A stretch of 64,000 nt of DNA from Fibrella forsythiae (GCF_017353175.1 NZ_JAFMYW010000001.1:1116001-1180000); one strand, 5' to 3'. Positions 35,238 through 44,757 are shown, numbered from the stretch's first letter. The notes: a model not told the origin generated them from the sequence alone. A program made the numbers and translations.

Positions 35238-38200
35238 ATGCGAGAAAAGTCCTTCAAAATCAGCCTGCTGGCGTTGGGTTTGTGCCTGCTGGTTCAAGCA
35301 GCTTTTTCCCAGGCGCCTAAACGCAGCGTGCTGGTCTTCAGCAAAACGGCAGCCTTCCGGCATCAGTCGATCGAAGCGGGGAAGAAAGCCCTGGCCAAAA
35401 TGGCCGCGGATAAAGCATTCGAGGTGCGTTTTACGGAAGATGCGTCGCAGTTCTCTGACGCTAACCTGAGGCAATTCAACACCGTTATTTTCCTGAATAC
35501 GACCGGCGATGTGCTTAATAACGAGCAGCAAACGGCTTTTGAGCGCTACATCCAGGCGGGTGGTGGGTACGTTGGTGTTCACGCGGCAACCGATACCGAG
35601 TACGAGTGGCCGTGGTATGGCAAGCTGGCCGGCGCCTACTTCCTGGACCACCCGATGCCCAACAACGTGCAGAAAGGGAAGTATATCGTGACCATGAAAA
35701 ACAACTGGGCCACGCAGGGGATGCCCGACGAGTTTGAACGCAGCGATGAGTTTTACAGCTTTAAAGACATTTCGCCGAAGATCAATGTCGTCCTGAAAAT
35801 CGACGAAAAAAGCTACACAGGAGGCAAGAACCCTGATTTCCACCCGATGAGCTGGTACCAGGAGTTCGACGGGGGCCGTTCGTTTTACACGGCCATGGGC
35901 CACACCGACGAATCGTTCGCAGAACCGCTGTTTCTGAACCACCTCTGGGCTGGCATCAACTACACCTCGGGCGGCGATGCCCCAAAACCGTTGAACTACG
36001 CCAAAGCACGGCCAGAAGAAAACCGGTTCAACAAAGCCATTCTGGCCGAGAAACTGGATGAGCCGATGGAACTGAGCGTGCTGGGCGACGGTCGGGTTCT
36101 GTTCATTCAGCGTAAAGGCGAAGTGCGGCTCTACAACACAAAAACGAAGGAGCTCAAAACCATCGCTACGCTTCCGGTCAGCACCAAATATGTAAGCAAA
36201 GAAGGCAAAGAGTCGATGGGTGAAGATGGGCTGATGGGCCTGAGCAAAGACCCGAACTTTGCCCAGAACCACTGGCTGTACCTGTACTACTCTGATCCGA
36301 AAGAGTCTAAAAACGTCTTGTCGCGCTTTGAACTGAAAGGCGATGAGCTGGTGATGGCATCGGAGAAGAAGATGCTCGACGTACCTACGCAACGGGAAGA
36401 GTGCTGCCATACCGGCGGCTCAATTGCCTGGGACCGCTCGGGTAATCTGTATCTCTCGACGGGCGATAACACCAACCCGCACGGCTCGAACGGCTACAGC
36501 CCCAGCGATGAGCGGGAAGGTCGCAGCGCGTGGGATGCCCAGAAATCGTCGGCCAACACCAATGACCTGCGGGGCAAGATCATCCGCATCAAACCACAGA
36601 CCGACGGAACCTACACGATCCCGGAAGGCAACCTGTTTCCAAAAGGAACGGACAAAACCCGCCCGGAAATTTACACCATGGGCCACCGCAATCCGTTCCG
36701 TATCTCGGTCGATCAGAAAACCGGGTACGTCTACTGGGGTGAAGTTGGTCCCGACGCGGCCAAACCAGCTGCCGACCGGGGTGCCGCTGGTCATGATGAG
36801 GTAGGGCAGGCACGCAAGGCCGGCAACTTTGGCTGGCCGCATTTCGTGGGTGATAATAAAGCGTATTTCAAGTATGACTTTGCCGCGTCGAAGTCGGGTG
36901 TGCAATGGGATGCCAATGCGCCTTCAAACACGTCGCCGAATAACACAGGCCTGAACGTACTACCAGCGGCCCAGAAAGCCTTTATCTGGTATCCGTACGA
37001 CGCCTCGCCCGAGTTTCCGCTGGTGGGTGCCGGTGGCCGTAATGCCATGGCAGGACCGGTCTTTTACGCCGACAATTTCAAGAACGCCCCCAACGCTTTC
37101 CCAAACTATTACGACGGAAAACTGCTGACCTACGACTGGATGCGCGGCTGGATTATGGCCGTAACCATGGACAAAGACGGTAACTACCAATCGATGGAGC
37201 GATTCATGCCAAGCTATAAATTCAGCAACCCGATGGATATGGAGTTTGCCGACAACGGCGACCTGTATATGCTCGAATACGGCTCGGGCTGGTTTACGGC
37301 CAACGATGATGCCCGACTGATTCGGATTGAGTATAACGGCGGCAACCGGAAACCGCAGCTTCAGGTGGCAGCCAACAAGATGGGGGGGTCGGTACCGCTG
37401 AACCTTAGCCTTAGCTCAAAAGGAACAACCGATGCCGATGGTGATGCCCTGACCTATTCGTGGAAAATCACATCGAAGAATGGGTTTACGAAACTCATCA
37501 ACACGCCCGAGGCTAACCTGACGCTTGCGAAAGCGGGTGTGTATAAAGCGGTGCTGACAGCCAGCGACGGAAAAGGAGGTATTGCTTCTCAAGCAATGGA
37601 TATCACCGTAGGCAACGAAGCACCCGTACTAACGGTTGATCTGCCCGGTAGCAACAAATCGTTCTTTGCGGCCAACAAATCGTTTAAGTACGCCGTAAAA
37701 GTGAGTGACAAGGAGGACGGCACGCTCGGGAAAGGCATTGATCCCGAGCGCGTTGCTGTCAATATCGATTACATGCCCGAAGGCTTCGACAAAATAGCCA
37801 TTGCACAGGGCCACCGGTCGGCCGACGCCACTGCGCTGTTTGCCGGTGGTAAGAAACTGATCGAAGCTAGCGATTGTAAAGGTTGCCATAGCGTAAATAA
37901 GAAGTCGATCGGGCCGGCCTACATGGATGTGGCGAAAAAGTACAGAGATGACAAGTCTGCCCTGGAGCGACTGACCAAAAAAGTAATCTCGGGCGGTAGT
38001 GGTGTTTGGGGTGAAACGGCTATGGCTGCTCATCCGCAACTGTCGGCAGCCGATGCGTCGGAGATGGTCAAGTACATCCTGAACGTATCGGCCGACGCTG
38101 CCAGCAGCAGTGCATTGCCGTTGACTGGCAGTTACACAGCCAACCTGCCTAAAGATGACAAGGGAAAAGGCGTTTACATAGTACGGGCCTCGTATGAAGA

Positions 38201-38687
38201 CAAAGGGGCAAAAGGTCTGCCTTCACTCCGGTCAGAGCAAACGTTTGTATTGCGGAACGCCAAGGTTGACGTACACGGTTTCGATACCTACGACAACGTA
38301 AACAAAATGTCGTTCGGTGGTAATAACCTGGCCATTCCGGCCAAGTCTGGTGCGTATATGGTGCTGAAACAGGCCGACTTAAACGGGCTAACTGAACTTC
38401 GATTGATGGCCATGGCCCCCAAACCGCAGCTCAACGCAAAAGGTGGTAAGGTTGAGGTGCGTTTGGATAGCCCTACCGGAAAAGTTGTGGGTGAGTCGTC
38501 GTTCCTGGAACCATCCGACAAGCTCGACTTCAACCCGTCGGCCCTGAACGTACCCCTCAAATTGCCCGTTCCGTTCGATAGTAAACCGCACGACGTGTAC
38601 CTGGTTTTTGTCAATCCGAAAGATCCGCTTGGCAGCCTGATGGTTGTGATGGGGGTTGAAGCCATTTTATCACCAACAGCCCAGTAA
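35238..38687 (+). CDS. ThuA - PQQ sugar dehydrogenase - PKD - cytochrome c - CBM6 multidomain protein
   Basis: A 1149-residue exported protein from ATG 35238 (MREKSFKISLLALGLCLLVQ signal). Domains in order: ThuA-like (~25-250; VLVFSKTAAFRHQSI, VGVHAATDTEYEW, FYTAMGHTDESF); glucose/sorbosone dehydrogenase-type PQQ propeller (~270-690; GRVLFIQRKGEVRLYN, REECCHTGGSIAWD, MGHRNPFRISVDQKTGYVYW, EYGSGWF); PKD-like sandwich (~705-800); cytochrome c (~870-960) with haem motif CKGCH at 880-884 and a likely Met ligand in ETAMAAHPQ; CBM6-like sandwich at the end. It may oxidise a sugar and pass electrons to its own haem. Its expression is probably set by the divergent Nudix regulator. Confidence 0.92.
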   Translation: MREKSFKISLLALGLCLLVQAAFSQAPKRSVLVFSKTAAFRHQSIEAGKKALAKMAADKAFEVRFTEDASQFSDANLRQFNTVIFLNTTGDVLNNEQQTAFERYIQAGGGYVGVHAATDTEYEWPWYGKLAGAYFLDHPMPNNVQKGKYIVTMKNNWATQGMPDEFERSDEFYSFKDISPKINVVLKIDEKSYTGGKNPDFHPMSWYQEFDGGRSFYTAMGHTDESFAEPLFLNHLWAGINYTSGGDAPKPLNYAKARPEENRFNKAILAEKLDEPMELSVLGDGRVLFIQRKGEVRLYNTKTKELKTIATLPVSTKYVSKEGKESMGEDGLMGLSKDPNFAQNHWLYLYYSDPKESKNVLSRFELKGDELVMASEKKMLDVPTQREECCHTGGSIAWDRSGNLYLSTGDNTNPHGSNGYSPSDEREGRSAWDAQKSSANTNDLRGKIIRIKPQTDGTYTIPEGNLFPKGTDKTRPEIYTMGHRNPFRISVDQKTGYVYWGEVGPDAAKPAADRGAAGHDEVGQARKAGNFGWPHFVGDNKAYFKYDFAASKSGVQWDANAPSNTSPNNTGLNVLPAAQKAFIWYPYDASPEFPLVGAGGRNAMAGPVFYADNFKNAPNAFPNYYDGKLLTYDWMRGWIMAVTMDKDGNYQSMERFMPSYKFSNPMDMEFADNGDLYMLEYGSGWFTANDDARLIRIEYNGGNRKPQLQVAANKMGGSVPLNLSLSSKGTTDADGDALTYSWKITSKNGFTKLINTPEANLTLAKAGVYKAVLTASDGKGGIASQAMDITVGNEAPVLTVDLPGSNKSFFAANKSFKYAVKVSDKEDGTLGKGIDPERVAVNIDYMPEGFDKIAIAQGHRSADATALFAGGKKLIEASDCKGCHSVNKKSIGPAYMDVAKKYRDDKSALERLTKKVISGGSGVWGETAMAAHPQLSAADASEMVKYILNVSADAASSSALPLTGSYTANLPKDDKGKGVYIVRASYEDKGAKGLPSLRSEQTFVLRNAKVDVHGFDTYDNVNKMSFGGNNLAIPAKSGAYMVLKQADLNGLTELRLMAMAPKPQLNAKGGKVEVRLDSPTGKVVGESSFLEPSDKLDFNPSALNVPLKLPVPFDSKPHDVYLVFVNPKDPLGSLMVVMGVEAILSPTAQ

Positions 38688-38739
38688 CACACACATTTCC
38701 CTTTTCTATCTCTCATTTTCCAGTCAACTCGTTCGCATA

Positions 38740-39144
38740 ATGAAAAAAACAAGCATTATCCTCGCTTTCCTGCTTTTGGGCGTAGCCTACAGCGGCTTTT
38801 CGCAATCAACCAGCCCGGCCGCATCCACTGTGGCGGCTACTCCCGCTGACTTTTACGCCGGAAAATGGGAAATCGGGATCGCGGGTACACCAATGGGCGA
38901 CGTAAAACTCCTGTCGACGCTGGTTCGTAAAGACGGTAAACTAACCGGTGATTTGACCAATACTGCCGATGCCGCCGCGCCGAAACTGCCGATTACGAAG
39001 ATCGACGAGAGCGCCAACAAGCTGGTCATCTATTTTGACTCTACCCAGGCCGGAGAATTGGCTATCGAACTCAAAAAGGTTGATGACGACAATCTGAAAG
39101 GTGCATTGATGAACTTCGACGCCGTTGCCAAGCGAGTAAAATAA
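38740..39144 (+). CDS. Small exported protein of unknown function
   Basis: A 134-residue protein from ATG 38740 with signal peptide MKKTSIILAFLLLGVAYSGF. The mature part is rich in beta strands (GKWEIGIAGTPMGDVKLLST, KLTGDLTN, KLVIYFDS, LKGALMNFDAVAKRVK), like small lipocalin-like or DUF-type beta-barrels in Bacteroidota. It follows the PQQ enzyme by 52 bases and may be co-transcribed. No enzymatic residues are recognised. Confidence 0.75.
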   Translation: MKKTSIILAFLLLGVAYSGFSQSTSPAASTVAATPADFYAGKWEIGIAGTPMGDVKLLSTLVRKDGKLTGDLTNTADAAAPKLPITKIDESANKLVIYFDSTQAGELAIELKKVDDDNLKGALMNFDAVAKRVK

Positions 39145-39181
39145 ACAGCACACCCGGAGCCGACAGCCCGGCAGCAATAAG

Positions 39182-39230
39182 GAGCCTCCCGTTCAGTGGT
39201 CAGCAAACTACTGAACGGGAGGCTCTTGTC
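39182..39230 (+). terminator. Strong hairpin, probable terminator
   Basis: A perfect 16-bp stem (GAGCCTCCCGTTCAGT, 39182-39197, with 39210-39225) and a 12-base loop follow the small gene by 38 bases; TTGTC follows, a poor T-run. It closes the PQQ enzyme operon. Confidence 0.75.
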
Positions 39231-39324
39231 GTATAGGGAAGGCGGTGACAATGCCAGCTTACATAGGAACGGAGTTGTTGCATTGATGCACTGGAAAGAA
39301 CGGCCGACTCAGTAACTTGGGGGC

Positions 39325-40890
39325 ATGAAACATGTCGTGCTGGGGCTTATAGCCTGTTTTTCGGTGACTACGTCGAGCTTCGCTCAATCAACTTCAGGTA
39401 CGTTGCCGCGCATTGCCATTGCCGGACTGGGCATTGAATCCAGTACGTTTTCACCGGCGGTTACCCAGGAAGAAGCCTTTCACGCCCGCTATAGCGGCGA
39501 GGTATTCGCCGCCTACCCGTTCATGATGGGCGCGGCACCGCTGCGAAAACAGGCGAAGTGGTTTCCTACGGTGGTTGGCAAATCATTGCCGGGCGGCATT
39601 GTGGCGCGCAACGCGTACGAATCGCTGGTGGGTAAGATGCTGGATTCGTTGAAAAAATACGGGCCGTATGATGGCCTGTACTTCGATATTCACGGGGCGA
39701 TGAGCGTGCAGGGGCTCGACGATCCAGAAGGCGACCTGATCACCCGGATCCGGAATGTGGTGGGCTATAAAACGCTCATTTCCACATCGATGGATCTGCA
39801 CGGCAACGTGTCGGAACGGCTGGCCCGGAACACCGACCTCATGACTTGCTACCGTATGGCCCCGCACGAAGACGCCATGCAAACCAAAGAACGGGCGGTA
39901 ACCAACCTGCTTGATCGGCTCAAAAGCGGTAAAGGCAAACCCGCCTACAAAGCCCTTATTTCGGTGCCGATTCTGCTGCCGGGCGAAAAAACGAGTACGC
40001 GCATTGAACCCGGCAAAAGCCTCTACCAACAGGTAACGCCCCTGGCTGATCATCAACCCGGCGTAGTAGACGCAAGCATCTGGATCGGGTACGCCTGGGC
40101 CGATGAGCCGAGAAACCACGCCGCCGTGATGGTGGTTGGCGATGACAAAACGAAGGTGACCCAGACCGCCGAGAAGCTGGCCCGCGATTTCTGGACGGTC
40201 CGGAATCAGTTTGACTTTGTTGCTCCCACAGGTACGTTGGCCGACGTACTGACCAAAGCCATTGCCAGCCCCAACCATCCGTTTTACATCAGCGACACTG
40301 GCGATAACCCAACGGCTGGTGGCGCCGGCGACGTTACCTGGACGATTACAGAGATTTTGAAACGGCCCGAATTCCAAAAAATAGATGGCCCTTCGTTGAT
40401 CTACGCCTCCATTCCCGACCCCGCCTTCGTCGACAAAGCAGTGGCGGCGGGTGTGGGCGGTCAGGTTTCAGGTACAGCTGGCGCTATCGTCGACCATCGG
40501 TTTGCGCCGCCGGTGCCGTTGCGCGGCATAGTAACGGCCATTCAACGCGGCGATAAAGACGCCGAGGTAGAAGTGGTGGTCGAGGTGGGCAGCGTGTCCG
40601 TTATCATAACCAGAAAACGGAAACCCTACCACGAAGAAAAGGATTTTACCAGACTGGGCCTCAACCCACGAACAGCCGACATTGTGGTGGTGAAGATCGG
40701 CTACCTGCAACCCGAACTCTACGACATGCAAAAAGACTGGATCATGGCCCTCACCCCCGGTGGTGTTGATCAGGACCTGTTCCGGCTGCCTTATAAGCGT
40801 ATTCAGCACCCGATGTTCCCCTTTGATAAGAACATGAAAACGCCCGATCTGTCGGCGAAGCTGGTGCCGCTCTCAGGTACGACTAAGTAA
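39325..40890 (+). CDS. MlrC-family (M81) metallopeptidase-like protein, exported
   Basis: A 521-residue protein with signal peptide MKHVVLGLIACFSVTTSSFA. It matches the microcystinase-C (MlrC) family: RIAIAGLGIESSTFSP at the start, GLYFDIHGAMSVQGLDDPEGDL (quoted by ends) with a metal-ligand Asp and His, STSMDLHGNVS, CYRMAPHEDAMQTKERA, and the C-terminal half with SDTGDNPTAGGAGD. Known members are zinc enzymes cutting linear peptides or amides; most bacterial homologues have unknown substrates. Export is unusual enough to note. It ends close to a convergent lipoprotein gene. Confidence 0.92.
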   Translation: MKHVVLGLIACFSVTTSSFAQSTSGTLPRIAIAGLGIESSTFSPAVTQEEAFHARYSGEVFAAYPFMMGAAPLRKQAKWFPTVVGKSLPGGIVARNAYESLVGKMLDSLKKYGPYDGLYFDIHGAMSVQGLDDPEGDLITRIRNVVGYKTLISTSMDLHGNVSERLARNTDLMTCYRMAPHEDAMQTKERAVTNLLDRLKSGKGKPAYKALISVPILLPGEKTSTRIEPGKSLYQQVTPLADHQPGVVDASIWIGYAWADEPRNHAAVMVVGDDKTKVTQTAEKLARDFWTVRNQFDFVAPTGTLADVLTKAIASPNHPFYISDTGDNPTAGGAGDVTWTITEILKRPEFQKIDGPSLIYASIPDPAFVDKAVAAGVGGQVSGTAGAIVDHRFAPPVPLRGIVTAIQRGDKDAEVEVVVEVGSVSVIITRKRKPYHEEKDFTRLGLNPRTADIVVVKIGYLQPELYDMQKDWIMALTPGGVDQDLFRLPYKRIQHPMFPFDKNMKTPDLSAKLVPLSGTTK

Positions 40891-40902
40891 TGACGCACCC
40901 TT

Positions 40903-41568
40903 TCAAGGTCTACTAAAGCGCTCATAAACAGTAGTAATAGACACCTCTTTTACGCCCGATCGTGTGTAAAGCCGCCGTTTAGTGATCACGCGCAGGCGCT
41001 CATTGCCATCAACGGTAACCAACTCGGGACGTACCCACCGATACGGATTGTCAGTTGCATCTGGCAGTACAGCCAGTTGCCGCAGATCCGATGAGAGAGT
41101 AAAATTCCGATAGGTCCCCTGAAAATCGTACTTGACCACCAACTCCGGATTGTAGTTGATCAGTTCACCACCGTCCCAAACCTTTCCGGCTCCGATCCGA
41201 ATAAACTGTTCAGGCCACCACTGCACGAACAGAAAGTTGGGCTTGGGCGTAGCAGGCGACGGCGCATGAAGGGTTAGTTCAACAAAGTACCGGGTACCGG
41301 ATTGCTGGGCCAGTTCAGTCATTTCGTGCAACAGGTCAGCCGAAGCAGTGCCATCCAGATCAATGTCTACGGGCTCGCTACTCACGGAACTGATCACCTT
41401 ATACTTACCCTGAAACTGCTGCTGGAGGGCCGTGACGTTCTCGCTTGAGCTCACTGCTGTTGGGCCACCTGTGGTGGGCGTTACGACAGAAGCTGACGGT
41501 GCCGGGCCAGGCGAGCAGCTCATACTACCAGCCACAATCATCAGTGTGGCAAGCAACTGGTTTTTCAT
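40903..41568 (-). CDS. Putative lipoprotein of unknown function
   Basis: A 221-residue protein with a lipoprotein-like leader (MKNQLLATLMIVAGSMSCSP, Cys18 likely lipidated), then a serine/threonine/proline-rich linker to ~45 and a folded part with FLFVQWWPEQFIRIGAGKVW and VKYDFQGTYRNFTLSSDLRQ. No family is recognised. It converges on the MlrC-like gene with only 12 bases between stops. The promoter box at 41590-41597 precedes it. Confidence 0.75.
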   Translation of the reverse strand: MKNQLLATLMIVAGSMSCSPGPAPSASVVTPTTGGPTAVSSSENVTALQQQFQGKYKVISSVSSEPVDIDLDGTASADLLHEMTELAQQSGTRYFVELTLHAPSPATPKPNFLFVQWWPEQFIRIGAGKVWDGGELINYNPELVVKYDFQGTYRNFTLSSDLRQLAVLPDATDNPYRWVRPELVTVDGNERLRVITKRRLYTRSGVKEVSITTVYERFSRP

Positions 41569-41589
41569 GATCCGTTAAGTTTATAAGGT

Positions 41590-41597
41590 CAAATGTA
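41590..41597 (-). promoter_or_regulatory. Predicted promoter -7 box of the lipoprotein gene
   Basis: On the minus strand TACATTTG fits TAnnTTTG, 22 bases before ATG 41568. The expected -33 position reads TTTTCA, a weak match. The remainder of the 250-base gap to 41820 shows one GGTACGTT (about 41699) and no gene. Confidence 0.5.
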
Positions 41598-41819
41598 AAA
41601 GATCACCTCAGTTGAAAACGCTCACGTTGTGTTACATTATTGTTACCTATGCCTGTGACGCTGTTGAGCAACCCGTGCCATTCTTCAACTGCTGTCGGGT
41701 ACGTTGATGCAGCTGGCTAAGCTCCTATCCAACGGTCCGTCAAGTGCTTTGAAATACCCGCCACTACACGTACTTTCGAGCTGGTAATCAAGCCATTTAG
41801 ACTACCGCTCTATTCAGAC

Positions 41820-42932
41820 ATGAAAAAGATCTCTTCCCGATTAGCTGCCGGTGCTGCCGGTCTTCTGCTACTAGCCGCAACAACCCGTTCGGTACCAAAT
41901 CAGTACGGGTTTGTAACGGGTACCCCGGTCATTCGCTCAATCAATGCGTTGACGTTTGGCCCTGATGGGGTCCTGTTCATTGGCGATGGACGAAGCGCTT
42001 CGGTCTTTGCAGTGGATACGAAAGATGCAACCGCAAACGAAAAAGCCAATCCCGTCGAGATCAAAAACATTGATCAGAAGATTGCAGCCCTGCTCGGCAC
42101 CGATGTGGCAAACGTCACTATTCAGGATATTGCGGTAAACCCCGTTTCGAAGAACGTGTATTGCGCCGTTCAGCATAGCGATGGCACTCCGGTTCTGCTC
42201 AAAATCGAGGGCGACAAGATGACGGCGGTTTCGTTGAAAGAGGTTCCGTTTTCAACCGTTGCCCTGACAAATGTGGCGACCGAGGATGCCAAAGACCGCA
42301 GGGGAGAATCGCTTCGGATCGCGTCTATTTCAGACATTGGCTTTGCCGATGGCAAATTGCTGGTCAGTGGCCTCTCGAACCAGGAATTTGGATCCACCTT
42401 CCGTAGCATTCCATTCCCCTTCACCAACGTACAGGATCAGAGCTCGCTGGAAATTTACCATGCCGCACATGCCAAGTACGAGACAATGGCCCCGATCAAG
42501 ACGTTTACGACAACCGAAATAAAAGGCAAAAAATACCTGCTGGCCAGCTATACCTGCACACCGCTGGTCCTGTTCCCGATGGACGAATTGAAGGCAGGTA
42601 AGCACGTGAAAGGCCGGACAGTGGCTGAAATGGGCAGTGGTAACTCGCCGATCGATATGGTTATGCTGAAAAAAGGAAACGAGTCGTTTCTGCTCATGGC
42701 CAATACAAGCCGCCCAGTTTTTAAGGTAAAATACAAAACTCTTGAAGACTACCAGGGTTCGCTGACTACACCCGTTGCTGAAAATTTTGCTACAGCAGGC
42801 GTCGATTTTGTGTCGTTGCCTCTCACGAACGTATTGCAGCTCGATAAGCTCGACGACAGCCGGATGGTGGTGTTGCAGCGCCGGTCGAACGGAAATCTAG
42901 ACCTTTGGACATCCAGTGATCGGTATCTGTAA
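41820..42932 (+). CDS. Exported beta-propeller-like protein of unknown function
   Basis: A 370-residue protein with signal peptide MKKISSRLAAGAAGLLLLAA. Repeats such as INALTFGPDGVLFIGDGRSA, IQDIAVNPVSKNVYCAV and ISDIGFADGKLLVSGLSNQE suggest a beta-propeller. No catalytic motif is recognised. It ends at an intrinsic terminator that overlaps the start of the next gene. Confidence 0.75.
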   Translation: MKKISSRLAAGAAGLLLLAATTRSVPNQYGFVTGTPVIRSINALTFGPDGVLFIGDGRSASVFAVDTKDATANEKANPVEIKNIDQKIAALLGTDVANVTIQDIAVNPVSKNVYCAVQHSDGTPVLLKIEGDKMTAVSLKEVPFSTVALTNVATEDAKDRRGESLRIASISDIGFADGKLLVSGLSNQEFGSTFRSIPFPFTNVQDQSSLEIYHAAHAKYETMAPIKTFTTTEIKGKKYLLASYTCTPLVLFPMDELKAGKHVKGRTVAEMGSGNSPIDMVMLKKGNESFLLMANTSRPVFKVKYKTLEDYQGSLTTPVAENFATAGVDFVSLPLTNVLQLDKLDDSRMVVLQRRSNGNLDLWTSSDRYL

Positions 42933-42953
42933 GCATTACTGGCTGGTACGTCT

Positions 42954-42988
42954 CAGGCTATACACCATGTATAGCCTGATTTTTTTTT
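42954..42988 (+). terminator. Intrinsic terminator overlapping the start codon of the next gene
   Basis: CAGGCTATAC (42954-42963), loop ACCAT, GTATAGCCTG (42969-42978), one A, then nine T (42980-42988): a textbook terminator 21 bases after the stop at 42932. The ATG of the lipoprotein (42967-42969) spans the loop end and the first base of the right arm, and the T-run encodes part of its signal peptide. Confidence 0.88.
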
Positions 42989-44034
42989 GCACCTGCTTGT
43001 CTGCCTGCCGCTCTGGCGAGGAAACCGGTATTACGATCAGTTGGAACGGAAAACGGGCAATCGGGATTACCGTTCCTGATCGACTTGTTGGGGAAGTTAA
43101 TGCTGATTCGATTGCTCAATTGCTGACCATACGCCTGGCCGGGCAGGAGATCGCTATGGCCGGTGACTATCAGCAAACGCATAGGGGCATTCGCTTTGAG
43201 CCACTGGTGCCCTTCACCCGTGGCCGTCGGTATACAATCTGGCTCCGGAACAGGCCACTCTGCGAACTGGCAATTCCCGCATTAGAGGCTGATGACAAAC
43301 CCAGGCTACTAGCCATTTACCCATCGCCGGATACCTTGCCGGCCAATCTGCTGAAAGTCTATTTCCGCTTTTCTCGGCCCATGCGCGAAAGCCAGTCGGC
43401 CAGGTACGTTGCCTTGCTCAATGCCAACGGCGACACACTACGAGACGTTTTTCTCGATTTGCAGCCGGAACTCTGGAATGCCGACCGAACGATGCTTACC
43501 CTCTGGCTAGACCCCGGCCGTATCAAACGCGATCTGCAACCCAACAAACGGTTGGGGGCACCACTTCAACTCGGAGATCACTACCAACTGGTCGTTTCGG
43601 CAAATTGGCCCGATGCACTGGGTGCTACCCTGGCCAGTTCCACCACAAAACTGTTCCGGGTAAGTCAACGGGATAGCCTATCGCCGGATCCGGACCGCTG
43701 GACAATCCATTTGCCCAAACCGGAGACTACACAGCCGTTGTCGTTAGCATTTGGTGAACCACTTGATTATTATTTACTGACCGAAACGCTGCATGTTTTT
43801 AGCGATGGCGCCGCCGTTCCGGGTACGTGGCAAATCGGAAGAAACGAGCTGGTTAGTACATTCACGCCAACCGCTCGCTGGACAGCCGGGCAGTACCGGC
43901 TTCGTATCGAAAATCGGCTGGAAGACCGCTCCGGCAATAACCTGAACCGCCTTTTTGACCGCGATCTAACGAAAACGCAACGCCCTACCGACGGAAAATC
44001 TTATCGTGATGTTGTGTTTACTATTGGCAACTAA
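42967..44034 (+). CDS. Putative lipoprotein with Ig-like repeats
   Basis: From ATG 42967 the protein has 355 residues with a lipoprotein signal (MYSLIFFCTCLSAC, lipobox LSAC, Cys14); the frame is open to 42916 but that overlaps the previous gene. The body looks like tandem bacterial Ig-like sandwiches (KVYFRFSRPMRES, DVFLDLQPELWNADRTMLTLWLDPG quoted by ends, FGEPLDYYLLTETLHV, GQYRLRIENRLEDRSGNNL). No enzymatic motif. A strong terminator lies on its first codons, so its mRNA should depend on read-through or on a promoter inside it. The gene may be expressed only under some conditions. Confidence 0.78.
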   Translation: MYSLIFFCTCLSACRSGEETGITISWNGKRAIGITVPDRLVGEVNADSIAQLLTIRLAGQEIAMAGDYQQTHRGIRFEPLVPFTRGRRYTIWLRNRPLCELAIPALEADDKPRLLAIYPSPDTLPANLLKVYFRFSRPMRESQSARYVALLNANGDTLRDVFLDLQPELWNADRTMLTLWLDPGRIKRDLQPNKRLGAPLQLGDHYQLVVSANWPDALGATLASSTTKLFRVSQRDSLSPDPDRWTIHLPKPETTQPLSLAFGEPLDYYLLTETLHVFSDGAAVPGTWQIGRNELVSTFTPTARWTAGQYRLRIENRLEDRSGNNLNRLFDRDLTKTQRPTDGKSYRDVVFTIGN

Positions 44035-44209
44035 CCTCAACGTAGAACGAGTACCGACGTCGTTCGGCCACTGGCCAATCCAGGCTGAGATCAGGAGGGC
44101 TTTCACTAAAAATGCGAATACCCTATTCAGCTATTGACGTTTAGTTTGACAATTTCGATGCCTGTTGTACGACGGGCCAGGCTGGTCAACCTCAACCAAT
44201 TCCTGACCC

Positions 44210-44446
44210 ATGACAAAACGATTCCGATTACCCTTTCGTTTTGGGAGTAAGGCGATTGGTCAGGCTGCCGCCGGACGGTTGGCCATTGGCGCATTTGCTG
44301 TGGGTGCTTTGGCCGTTGGAACACTGGTTGTCGGTGCCGTAGCCATTGGCCAGCTACGCATCGGGCGTGGCTTTATCCGGAAGCTTCATATTGGCGAACT
44401 CGTAGTAGACAAGTTAACTATTTGGGCCAATCAGGAAGCAGACTGA
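44210..44446 (+). CDS. Small protein made of five-residue glycine repeats
   Basis: A 78-residue protein. From residue ~16 it is built of 5-residue units of the type A-[IV]-G-x-[LAF]: AIGQA, AAGRL, AIGAF, AVGAL, AVGTL, VVGAV, AIGQL, RIGRG, then looser units. This periodicity suggests a short beta-solenoid related in principle to pentapeptide repeats. No signal peptide. It stands alone between two unrelated genes. Function unknown. Confidence 0.7.
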   Translation: MTKRFRLPFRFGSKAIGQAAAGRLAIGAFAVGALAVGTLVVGAVAIGQLRIGRGFIRKLHIGELVVDKLTIWANQEAD

Positions 44447-44757
44447 TGCACCAGCTTTTCAGCAAGACCAGCCTGCACAGATTATACACCTTATTGCTGG
44501 CGCTACCGGCCATGTAGGGTTCCGGCTGTTGCCCACACCTTCGCTACAGATCCGTTAGGCAACCGTTCAGGATTAACATTCCTCAACAGACGCCAGACGA
44601 ATTGCGGGGGCGTTTGGCAAACACCCGACAGGCCAGCCCGATACCACCGACCCGGGCACTTTGCAGCCTTTGAAACCCCGAGTTGCTTACCGATGATCTA
44701 CGCGCATTTTCCCGGTCATTTCGTAACAATGCCGGGGAACAACCGTTTAGTACCGTC
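44447..44757. other. Intergenic region, no gene recognised
   Basis: About 310 bases before the quinone reductase gene. A weak hairpin (TTCCCGG...CCGGGGAA) lies at about 44709-44740. The frame of the next gene is open to 44683, but residues before ATG 44758 show no family likeness. Confidence 0.4.

Noticed and set aside
35172-36410. A 412-codon minus-strand frame opposite the PQQ enzyme
   Set aside because: Overlaps a protein with several clear domains and has no family features.
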